This document shows, one piece after another, positions 1 through 8,000 of a stretch of 64,000 nt of DNA (positions within the stretch are counted from its first letter, which is position 1; every line of letters begins with the position of its first letter). Both the position numbers and the translations under genes were made by a program. Under the pieces are notes generated by a model. The model did not search any database. It was not told the DNA's origin and saw nothing but the letters and a program-made list of their open reading frames with translations. The DNA is from Chitinophaga sp. XS-30 (GTDB lineage: Bacteria > Bacteroidota > Bacteroidia > Chitinophagales > Chitinophagaceae), in assembly GCF_008086345.1 (NCBI RefSeq), contig NZ_CP043006.1, positions 3,222,032 through 3,286,031 of the forward strand, given 5' to 3'.

Positions 1-40
1 TATATGGTAGGATGTAACGTTCAATTCTAAATCAGCAATC

Positions 41-1642
41 ATGAAAAAAATGAAATTTTCTTATATATGGATCGCAACCTGTGTTGGTATTACAGCACTA
101 TCGGGATGTGAGAAGTTCCTTACCAACGATCATCCCACACAGATATCCGATGCTGAATGGTGGAATACGGAAGCGAATGCTACCAATGCCTTGGGATCTG
201 TCTACGCTGGCGTGCCTGCGGGATCTACCGGCCGTAATGTGATGCTTATCTCCGGCATGACCGATGAAGGGGTGAGCAGGGGAGAGAACCGAGGTAACTA
301 CGATATATTTACGCGCGGGCTGCAGAACGCAACCTGGGACGTAGCAGAGTGGATCTGGCGGGATAACTACCTGGATATCCGCCGGGCCTGCCGTTTCCTG
401 GAGAACGTGGATAAATGTTTCATGGACGAAGCACTAAAAGAACGCATGAAATACGAAGCTCGCGCGCTTCGCGCCTACTATCATATGGAATGCCTCCTTT
501 ATTTTGGCGGTATCCCTATCGTTACAAAATCCCTGACACCGAACGAAAACTTTCTCCCAAGGAATACGGAACAGGAAGTGTACGATTTCATTGCTGCCGA
601 ATTAAAAGCCTGCGGTGAAAATCTGCCGCCTGAATATAACAATAACGAAGCTTGGCGTATTTCCGGCAACGCTTGTTACGCACTGCTGGCGCGGTTAGCT
701 ATGTACTACAAGAAGTATGACGTGGCTAGGGACGCTGCCGCAGACGTTATCACTTCAGGTGTTCACAGCCTATACCGGAGCAGCAATCCTGCCAACAGCT
801 ACTCCGAATTGTTCATGTACGCCGGCGAACTGAATAAGGAACGTATCTGGTTCAAACTTAACGGCTGCGGCAATGCCTGGACGACCTTTGCGCCTTATGG
901 TATCGGCGGGGAAACCTATTTGTCGCCAACCCAGAGCGTAGTGGACAACTATGAAACGAAGCAGGGTTACTCGATTCAGGAGCTTGGTCCGGATTCAGTG
1001 GAGATCTATCGCAGAGAACCTAACTACAACAACAATCGTGATCCGCGTCTATCCGCTTCTGTCCTTTATCCGGGTCAGTCGTTCGTGCAAAGTTCTTATA
1101 TCCTGAAGCCATTTGATCCTTCCTTGCAGAACCCTGACAAGATCGGCGTGCAGAAATCTACCGCTACAGGTTACTGGGTGCGCAAATACCTCGATCCAAG
1201 AGACCGGCAGTCCGGCCCCCGTAACCTCGATTTTATGTTCATCCGCTACGCGGAAGTGCTGCTGAATTACGTGGAGTCGCTGGTAGAGCTGGACGACTGG
1301 CAGAACCCCGATATCGCCACCCATCTCAACGATATCCGCTCCCGTGCGGGTATGCCCGACGTAGACCTCGCCCGGTACAATACCCAGGAGAAGCTGCGCG
1401 CTTTCATCCGCAGGGAACGCCAGGCAGAGCTGGCCTTTGAAGGGCAGCGTTACTTCGACATCCGCAGATGGGGTACTGTGAATACCGTTATGAACGGACC
1501 TGTGTACGGCGCCACTGACCCCGATACCGGAGAAGCCATCCTTGTGCAGGACCGCGTTTACCGTACCCGCGACTTCTACTGGCCGATCCCTGAAAAAGAG
1601 ATACTCTCCAACCCGAACATGGAGCAGAACGACGATTACTAG
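41..1642 (+). CDS. SusD/RagB family nutrient-binding outer membrane lipoprotein
   Basis: Surface lipoprotein that partners a SusC TonB-dependent porin and caps it for glycan or oligomer uptake. The N-terminus is a signal peptide ending in a lipobox (LSGC, Cys23). The following segment (TDHP-type start, TPR-like helices, 'RAYYHMECLLYFGGIPI' near residues 145-161) and the C-terminal 'RRERQAELAFEGQRYFDIRRW' region are hallmark SusD/RagB features. 533 aa is normal length. The SusC partner should lie just upstream, outside the window. It is followed by an oxidoreductase and a DUF1080 protein, which suggests one sugar-utilisation operon. The substrate cannot be read from sequence. Confidence 0.93.
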   Translation: MKKMKFSYIWIATCVGITALSGCEKFLTNDHPTQISDAEWWNTEANATNALGSVYAGVPAGSTGRNVMLISGMTDEGVSRGENRGNYDIFTRGLQNATWDVAEWIWRDNYLDIRRACRFLENVDKCFMDEALKERMKYEARALRAYYHMECLLYFGGIPIVTKSLTPNENFLPRNTEQEVYDFIAAELKACGENLPPEYNNNEAWRISGNACYALLARLAMYYKKYDVARDAAADVITSGVHSLYRSSNPANSYSELFMYAGELNKERIWFKLNGCGNAWTTFAPYGIGGETYLSPTQSVVDNYETKQGYSIQELGPDSVEIYRREPNYNNNRDPRLSASVLYPGQSFVQSSYILKPFDPSLQNPDKIGVQKSTATGYWVRKYLDPRDRQSGPRNLDFMFIRYAEVLLNYVESLVELDDWQNPDIATHLNDIRSRAGMPDVDLARYNTQEKLRAFIRRERQAELAFEGQRYFDIRRWGTVNTVMNGPVYGATDPDTGEAILVQDRVYRTRDFYWPIPEKEILSNPNMEQNDDY

Positions 1643-1772
1643 TTTGTTATGATAGCACAGGGGCTGTGCCGGAAGTACATTTACTTTTGGTGCAGCCCCC
1701 TTTTAATTTGTCCTGCCGATACAGGCACAGATTCTAATTCGTATTTTGTCAGGAAATCACCTAAATAAAATC

Positions 1773-3053
1773 ATGGGAAAAAAAGAAATCCATTCTTCCA
1801 GGAGGTCATTCCTCCGGAACTCGGTTGGAGCGCTGGCTGCGTTTACCATCGTGCCCAGGCATGTATTGGGACGCGGGTACCTCGCCCCGAGTGACCAGTT
1901 GACCAAGGCGGTGGTGGGCACCGGCGGTATGGGCCGCGGCCACTTCGGCTATGCCGGCACCAGGGTCGTAGCGATTTGCGATGTGGACAAGAGCCACATC
2001 CAGAAAGGACTGGACGCGCTGAAAGACAAGGCTAAAGGCGTCAAAACGTTCACCGATTACCGGGAGCTGATCCAGCTGCCGGAAGTGGACATCGTACACG
2101 TTGCCACACCGCCGCACTGGCACGGTATCATTGCAGCGGACGCCGCAAAGGCCGGAAAGGACATCTGGTGCGAAAAGCCGATGACCGCCACCATCGGCGA
2201 AGGCAAACGCCTTGTGGAAGCCGTTCAGCAGCATGGCCGCATCTTCAGGCTGAATACCTGGTTCCGTTTCTCGGACCGCTTTTATGGTATGGGCACCACC
2301 GTGGAGCCGATCAAAAAACTGGTGAACAGCGGACTGCTCGGATGGCCGCTGAAAGTGACGGTTAGTCGCCATACCGGGTTCGACTGGAAATTCTTCTGGG
2401 TAGGCAAAACCAACCTGGCGCCGCAATCCGTGCCCAAAGAGCTGGATTACGACATGTGGCTCGGTCCCGCTCCCTACAAGCCCTACAATCCCCACCGGGT
2501 GCACGGCACCTTCCGCGGGTATTGGGATTATGACGGCGGCGGTCTCGGAGATATGGGACAGCATTACCTGGACCCCATCCAGTATTTCCTCGGGAAAGAT
2601 GACACCAGTCCCGTTTCCGTGGAGATCGACGCTCCCCAGCAACACATCGATGCCGTTGGCACCTGGCGCAAGATCACCTACACGTATGCAGATGGCTGCC
2701 AGATCATCCTGGACGGCGCAGGCACCGAAACAAAAGCCGCCTATATCGAAGGGCCCAACGGCAAGCTGTATCCCGGCTTTAAATCGGATATCCCCGATCT
2801 GGAGAAAAAGCTGGCCGCATTCCCCGATCCCGCACCACAGGTAACAGATTTCGTGGAAGCCGTAAAGCGCCGGCAGAAATTTGCACTCAACGAAGAGAAC
2901 GGGCACCGCTCCGCAACCATTGTGAACATGGGTAAAATAGCCCTTCAACTCGGCCGTAACCTGAAGTTCGACCCCGTAAAACAGGAATTTATAGGCGATG
3001 AGGGTGCCAATAAAATGATCTTCCAGCCCATGCGCGGGCCCTGGACTATTTAG
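1773..3053 (+). CDS. Gfo/Idh/MocA family oxidoreductase with twin-arginine signal
   Basis: NAD(P)-dependent sugar or polyol dehydrogenase of the Gfo/Idh/MocA family. The ATG at 1773 is preferred over the TTG at 1746 because it puts a Tat-like signal at the N-terminus ('SRRSFLRNS' followed by a hydrophobic stretch). A Rossmann motif follows (VVGTGGMGRGHF), then the family CEKPMT motif (EKP catalytic lysine region) near residue 130, then the C-terminal dimerisation sheet. 426 aa. Such exported family members keep a tightly bound cofactor in the periplasm (known for glucose-fructose oxidoreductase). Lying between SusD and a DUF1080 protein, it probably oxidises or rearranges an imported sugar derivative; this is inference. 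Confidence 0.9.
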   Translation: MGKKEIHSSRRSFLRNSVGALAAFTIVPRHVLGRGYLAPSDQLTKAVVGTGGMGRGHFGYAGTRVVAICDVDKSHIQKGLDALKDKAKGVKTFTDYRELIQLPEVDIVHVATPPHWHGIIAADAAKAGKDIWCEKPMTATIGEGKRLVEAVQQHGRIFRLNTWFRFSDRFYGMGTTVEPIKKLVNSGLLGWPLKVTVSRHTGFDWKFFWVGKTNLAPQSVPKELDYDMWLGPAPYKPYNPHRVHGTFRGYWDYDGGGLGDMGQHYLDPIQYFLGKDDTSPVSVEIDAPQQHIDAVGTWRKITYTYADGCQIILDGAGTETKAAYIEGPNGKLYPGFKSDIPDLEKKLAAFPDPAPQVTDFVEAVKRRQKFALNEENGHRSATIVNMGKIALQLGRNLKFDPVKQEFIGDEGANKMIFQPMRGPWTI

Positions 3054-3139
3054 TTTGTATGATTGATCTTATTAATGAAGCAGGAAGGGACCAGGTTGCG
3101 CAAAAGGCCTTCCGGCTTACAAGGAATAAATTTTTTTTA

Positions 3140-6100
3140 ATGAAACAATTACTCCTCATCGTTACATGCGTTATGCTCCAGTTCGCCGCCATGGCGCAAC
3201 CGAAGCAGGATAACCGTGCAACGCATACCAAGATCGCAGACCTGCTGGCACAGCAGCCTGCCGATAATAAAGCCGCCCTGGAAGCCAATATGGAAGCCAT
3301 GGCAGCACTCGGGGAAGAAGGCATCACCAGTATGGCCGCCATGCTGAACGCCCCGGGGAAAGGCGATAACACCGCCATTGAATACGCCCTCGCCGGCTAC
3401 ACGTTTTATATTACCCAGGCCGGTCGGGAAAAAGACATGACCATCGCCGCCGGCGCCTACACCAAAGCGCTGCAAAAGGTGAGCGACAAGGAAAACAAGG
3501 CATTCATCCTCACCCAGTTGCAACAGGTAGGGAATGACGGCGCGGTACCGGCCATACAGCCGTATCTGCTGGATGAACGCCTTTGCGACCCCGCTGCGCG
3601 CGCATTGGCAAAGATCGGTACGCCCGCCGCAAAGCAGGTGCTGCTGGCAGCTTTGCCTGAACAGCGCGGCCGGAACAAACAGGTGCTGGCCCAGGCCATC
3701 GGGGACGCGATGGTGACCGATGCGGTTCCAGCACTGACGGCGCTGATCACTTCAGATGACCCCATGCTGGCCAAAACGGCCATGTATTCCCTGTCCCAAC
3801 TGGCTTCCCCTGCACCCGGCGCTGCCGCTGCAAAAACGGGGTACAGCTACGATGTGACCAATGCCACCTCATCCTATCTCTACGCAGCCCTGCAGATGGC
3901 GGAAAAAGGCCAGGCAGCGGAAGCCGCGGCAATTGCGGATAAAGTATTGAAGGAAGCAAAGGAAGTGCATGTGCGCACCGCCGCATTGTATGTGCTGACA
4001 CGCGCCAAAGGCCAGGCCAGCATGCCGAAGCTGATCGCCGCAGTGAATGACCGGCAGCCGGAATACCGTGATGCCGCCCTGAAGTTCGCAGGCGCATTTC
4101 AGAGCGATGCCAACAACGTCCTCTGGCTGAAAGCCCTGGGCAAGGCCAAAGGCGCAAATAAAGCTGCGGTGATCTCCATGCTCGGGGATAACGGGGTAGC
4201 CGCCGCATGGCCTGCCATCCTGAAAGCATTGAAAGACAAAGATGCTGCTGTGAAGTTTGCCGCTATCACCGCAGCCGGGCAAACCGGCGGCGCTCAGGCC
4301 ATTCCGGCCCTGCTGGATGTGCTGAAAAAAGGTAATGCCGCTGAATTGACTGCCGCGCAGGGTGTGCTGAAAACCATCAAAGGCAGCGAAGTGGTGAGCC
4401 TCTCCGGAGCGTCCATTGCTGCAATGCCTCCGGCAGCGCAGGTGGCGCTGATAGACGTGCTGGCTTCCCGCAAGGCAGACAGCCGTTTCCAGGACGTATT
4501 GCCGCTGACCGGATCGTCCGATGCCAATGTGCGCAACGCCGCTTTTGCCGCCCTGAAAGACATGGTAGGCCCTGAGCAACTGCCCGCCCTGTTCAGCCTG
4601 CTTTCCGCCGCGGAACAGCCGGCGGACATCAAGGCCCTGCAGGCCGCGGTCATCAGCGCAGCAACCGGTGCAGCGCCCGTGATCGCTCAAATGGAAAAGG
4701 AAACACCCGCAAAACAGGAACGTTACTACCAGGTGCTGGCCGGTATCGGTGGTCCCGCTGCCCTGCAGGTAGTGGCCAATGCCTTCGATAAAGGCTCCGC
4801 CGCTCAAAAGCAGGCCGCGGTAGCGGCGCTTACGGCGTGGACAGACCTCCCGGCAGCCAGCGCTTTGCTGAAGATCGCCAGGGAGCATGAAACCTACCGG
4901 AATACGGCATTGCAGGGTTTCGTACGCCTGTCGAAAGCCGCCGGTACGCCCGATCAGCGCCTGCTGATGCTGAAAGATGCCATGGCTTTGCAGCCCAATG
5001 CAGCCCTGAAGAAAACGATCCTCCAGCATACGGAACAATGCAAAACATTCCCCGCGCTGCTCTTTGCCGGCAATTACCTGGACGACCCCGCCGTACAGCA
5101 GGAAGCCGCCCAGGCCGTGATGAACATCGCACTGGCGGATAAATCCCTGAACGGCAAACTGGTGCGCAGCCTGCTGGAAAAGACCGCAAAACTGCTGAAA
5201 GGCGGCGATGCCGATTATCAGCGGGAGGCCATCCGCAAATATCTCTCGGAAATGCCCGAAGGAGAAGGTTTTGTGTCCATGTTCAACGGGAAAGACCTCC
5301 AGGGCTGGAAAGGCCTCGTGGCCGATCCGGTTAAACGCGCTAAAATGGATGCCGCTACCTTGCAGAAAGAACAAGCCAAAGCAGATGAGAAAATGCGTAC
5401 CGGCTGGAAAGCAGAGAACGGCGAACTGATCTTTACCGGCAAGGGCGATAACCTCTGCACAGTTAAGAAATACGGCGATTTTGAGATGTTCGTGGACTGG
5501 AAGATCACGAAGGATGGGGATGCCGGTATCTACCTCCGCGGTACGCCGCAGGTACAGATATGGGACACTGCCCGTCACGATGTAGGCGCGCAGGTGGGGT
5601 CAGGCGGACTTTACAACAACCAGCAGAACCCCTCCAAGCCCCTGACACTGGCCGACAACGCCATCGGGGAATGGAATACCTTCCGCATCATCATGAAAGG
5701 GGATCGGGTGACCGTGTACCTGAATGGTGTGCTGGTGGTAGACAATGTGATGCTGGAGAACTATTGGGACCGCTCCCTGCCCATCTTTGCGGAAGAGCAG
5801 CTGGAACTGCAGGCCCACGGCACCCACGTTGCCTACCGCAACCTGTACATCCGTGAATTTGAGAAGGTTGAACCCTTCACGCTCAGCGAAGCGGAAAAGA
5901 AAGAGGGCTACAAGATACTTTTCGACGGCACCAATATGCATCATTGGACCGGTAATACCACCAGCTATGTGATCGATAACGGCAATATCCTCTGCGCTCC
6001 CGCGAAAGGCGGCGGCGGGAACCTCTATACCAAAGAGGAGTTCAGCGATTTTGTTTTCCGTTTCGAGTTCCAGCTGACGCCCGGCGCCAACAACGGTCTC

Positions 6101-6487
6101 GGTATCCGCGCCCCCCTTACCGGTGATGCGGCCTATCAGGGCATGGAGCTGCAGATACTCGACAATGAAGCGGATATTTACAAAAACCTGCACGTTTACC
6201 AGTACCACGGTTCTGTGTACGGCGTGATCGCCGCGAAACGCGGTTTCCTGAAACCGGTGGGAGAGTGGAACTATGAGCAGGTGACCGTGAAAGGCACCCG
6301 CATAACGGTGGAGCTCAACGGTACGGTGATCCTGGACGGCGATATCGCGGAAGCACGGGAGAAAGGAACGCTGGACCATAAGGACCATCCCGGCCTGAAA
6401 AGGGATAAGGGCCATATCGGCTTCCTGGGCCACGGATCGGTTGTCCGGTTCCGGAATATCCGGATCAAAGACCTTTCAAAACGATAA
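3140..6487 (+). CDS. Secreted HEAT-repeat protein with two DUF1080 (3-keto-disaccharide hydrolase-like) domains
   Basis: Large exported protein. The ATG at 3140 gives a signal peptide (MKQLLLIVTCVMLQFAAMAQ), whereas the open frame from 3059 adds 27 unlikely residues. About residues 30-700 are Ala-rich alpha-helical HEAT/PBS-type repeats. A first DUF1080 jelly-roll starts near residue 709 ('FVSMFNGKDLQGWKG') and a second near 922 ('GYKILFDGTNMHHWTG'), ending at 1115. DUF1080 proteins are concanavalin-like, and members have been linked to 3-keto-glycoside hydrolysis. The neighbouring Gfo/Idh oxidoreductase fits that pathway (oxidise at C3, then cleave). The tandem pair on a HEAT scaffold is unusual in length. 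A strong terminator follows. Confidence 0.88.
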   Translation: MKQLLLIVTCVMLQFAAMAQPKQDNRATHTKIADLLAQQPADNKAALEANMEAMAALGEEGITSMAAMLNAPGKGDNTAIEYALAGYTFYITQAGREKDMTIAAGAYTKALQKVSDKENKAFILTQLQQVGNDGAVPAIQPYLLDERLCDPAARALAKIGTPAAKQVLLAALPEQRGRNKQVLAQAIGDAMVTDAVPALTALITSDDPMLAKTAMYSLSQLASPAPGAAAAKTGYSYDVTNATSSYLYAALQMAEKGQAAEAAAIADKVLKEAKEVHVRTAALYVLTRAKGQASMPKLIAAVNDRQPEYRDAALKFAGAFQSDANNVLWLKALGKAKGANKAAVISMLGDNGVAAAWPAILKALKDKDAAVKFAAITAAGQTGGAQAIPALLDVLKKGNAAELTAAQGVLKTIKGSEVVSLSGASIAAMPPAAQVALIDVLASRKADSRFQDVLPLTGSSDANVRNAAFAALKDMVGPEQLPALFSLLSAAEQPADIKALQAAVISAATGAAPVIAQMEKETPAKQERYYQVLAGIGGPAALQVVANAFDKGSAAQKQAAVAALTAWTDLPAASALLKIAREHETYRNTALQGFVRLSKAAGTPDQRLLMLKDAMALQPNAALKKTILQHTEQCKTFPALLFAGNYLDDPAVQQEAAQAVMNIALADKSLNGKLVRSLLEKTAKLLKGGDADYQREAIRKYLSEMPEGEGFVSMFNGKDLQGWKGLVADPVKRAKMDAATLQKEQAKADEKMRTGWKAENGELIFTGKGDNLCTVKKYGDFEMFVDWKITKDGDAGIYLRGTPQVQIWDTARHDVGAQVGSGGLYNNQQNPSKPLTLADNAIGEWNTFRIIMKGDRVTVYLNGVLVVDNVMLENYWDRSLPIFAEEQLELQAHGTHVAYRNLYIREFEKVEPFTLSEAEKKEGYKILFDGTNMHHWTGNTTSYVIDNGNILCAPAKGGGGNLYTKEEFSDFVFRFEFQLTPGANNGLGIRAPLTGDAAYQGMELQILDNEADIYKNLHVYQYHGSVYGVIAAKRGFLKPVGEWNYEQVTVKGTRITVELNGTVILDGDIAEAREKGTLDHKDHPGLKRDKGHIGFLGHGSVVRFRNIRIKDLSKR

Positions 6488-6501
6488 AATTTATTTATAA
6501 C

Positions 6502-6540
6502 AGATAAAAAGCAATGGTGTAATGCCATTGCTTTTTATCT
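6502..6540 (+). terminator. Rho-independent terminator after the SusD-oxidoreductase-DUF1080 genes
   Basis: Perfect 16-bp inverted repeat (6502-6517 with 6525-6540) around a 7-base loop, ending in a T-rich tract. It lies 15 bases after the stop codon at 6487. Confidence 0.85.
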
Positions 6541-6583
6541 TTATATGTTTTGGATGGAATATTAATGGATAAGCAGTATCAAG

Positions 6584-6616
6584 TCCACGTCATCTCCACG
6601 TCATCTCCACGTTATC
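6584..6616. repeat. Three tandem 11-bp repeats (TCCACGTCATC)
   Basis: Two exact copies (6584-6594, 6595-6605) and one with a single change (6606-6616, TCCACGTTATC), followed by a partial fourth unit starting TCCAC at 6617. They sit in a 336-bp gap between a terminator and a small membrane-protein gene. The period is close to one helical turn. Confidence 0.7.
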
Positions 6617-6823
6617 TCCACCGACTCCCCGGTGACCCTCCACCGTTCCTCCGCTGACCACCCGCTGTTTCCCCCCACTGACCGCGTACATTTTCCACAA
6701 AAGGTGTATCTATTTTACACATCCCGTTTTTTCTTTTTCAGGCCTGTTAACCTTTTACGCTTTGGCACGTTATAAGATACAAGGACTATGTAACCACAAT
6801 TCGATTAACCCAAAATCGGACTT

Positions 6824-7024
6824 ATGAAATCAATCACTATCATCGGCGGTATAACAGGAATTGTACTGGCAGTGGCAGCGTACTTTGCGGAACTTTACAA
6901 CTGGACGGCCATAGAAACGGCCATGACAGTGGGGTTTGCCGGCTATGTACTGATCATTACAGCCATTGCCTATTTTCTGCTTTCCTGGTTGTACAAAGGG
7001 GACAAGAAGTTTGAGGCCTTGTAA
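6824..7024 (+). CDS. Small membrane protein, two transmembrane helices
   Basis: 66-residue protein with two hydrophobic helices (about residues 4-22 and 36-56), a short polar hairpin between them and a charged C-terminal tail (KGDKKFEAL). It is free-standing, with a terminator upstream and the convergent msrA gene downstream. No specific family is recognised; such tiny Bacteroidota membrane proteins are usually annotated as hypothetical. The ATG is followed by a good codon pattern with no overlap with other genes, which supports it being real. Confidence 0.65.
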   Translation: MKSITIIGGITGIVLAVAAYFAELYNWTAIETAMTVGFAGYVLIITAIAYFLLSWLYKGDKKFEAL

Positions 7025-7110
7025 GCCGCTGGCCCCGAAAATGAAAAAATCGCTATAACCCCATGCGAAAACGGGCATCATAGCGATCCTTGTAGCTTTT
7101 TGCCTTCCGG

Positions 7111-7767
7111 CTATTTCTTCAGTTTGTCTTTAAACACCTTTTTGAATTTCTCCAGTTTCGGTTTGATAACATAGGTGCAATACGGTTGGGAGCCATTCAG
7201 GTTATAGTAATCCTGATGGTAATTCTCCGCTACATAAAACGCCTTATACGGTGATATCTCCGTAACGATCGGATCGTCATACACCTTTTCCTCATTCAGC
7301 TTTTTCTTATACAGCTCTGCCAGACGCTGCTGCTCCTCGTCGTGATAAAATATCACCGAACGGTATTGCGGCCCCACGTCATTGCCCTGACGGTTGAGGG
7401 TAGTGGGGTCATGCGCCTGCCAGAAGGCTTCCAGCAGCGTCTCAAAAGAGATCTTTGCCGGATCGTAGGTGATCTGTACCACCTCCGCGTGGCCGGACAG
7501 GCCGGTGCTGACCTCTTCGTACGTAGGATTGGGCTTGCTGCCCCCGGAATAGCCGGATTCCACCCTGAGCACACCTTCCAGTTGCTGGAACTGTGCTTCC
7601 GTGCACCAGAAGCAGCCGGTCCCGAAGGTGGCGACCGCAGTTGTCATATCTTTGTCAATAGTCATATCTTCGGGTACTTTTTCCGTTTTTTTCGATGGCT
7701 GCGCGCAGGATGCCAGACTGGTAACCAGCAGGCAGGCGGACAGCAGATGTTTCTTCAGGTGTATCAT
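7111..7767 (-). CDS. msrA: Peptide methionine-S-sulfoxide reductase, lipoprotein form
   Basis: Reduces methionine-S-sulfoxide in oxidised proteins. The catalytic motif GCFWC lies at residues 51-55 (Cys52 nucleophile), followed by family blocks 'VESGYSGG', 'GHAEVVQITYDP' and 'DVGPQYRSVIFYH'. An N-terminal signal with lipobox (LASC, Cys21) shows it is an envelope lipoprotein, unlike cytosolic E. coli MsrA. 218 aa. It is convergent with the small gene at 6824 and divergent from the mutS2-like gene. Confidence 0.95.
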   Translation of the reverse strand: MIHLKKHLLSACLLVTSLASCAQPSKKTEKVPEDMTIDKDMTTAVATFGTGCFWCTEAQFQQLEGVLRVESGYSGGSKPNPTYEEVSTGLSGHAEVVQITYDPAKISFETLLEAFWQAHDPTTLNRQGNDVGPQYRSVIFYHDEEQQRLAELYKKKLNEEKVYDDPIVTEISPYKAFYVAENYHQDYYNLNGSQPYCTYVIKPKLEKFKKVFKDKLKK

Positions 7768-8000
7768 AAGCTTGATCTGTCTGTCAAATTACGATATCCC
7801 TGGTGTATTGGATCAACAAGTTAAGTAACTTTAACATTCTTTTGAGAAAGCGCATGAGATGACGAACCGCATTTGTCACTCATGATTGTCTGTTGATCAA
7901 TCATTTTTTTACAATTCAGACGGATAGGCCAACTTTGCGGAACGAAAAAGGAGGGCTGCATGGGCCGGCAGCCGGTAACTATTTAAAAATTGACTAGAAG

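Noticed and set aside
3869..5578. 569-codon minus-strand frame inside the HEAT/DUF1080 gene
   Set aside because: Antisense shadow; Cys/His/Gly-rich translation without domains.
6763..6776. TGGCAC followed by an A/T stretch, resembling a sigma-54 promoter before the small membrane protein
   Set aside because: The required GC at -12 is missing (the GG is followed ten bases later by GA), so it does not meet the sigma-54 consensus.
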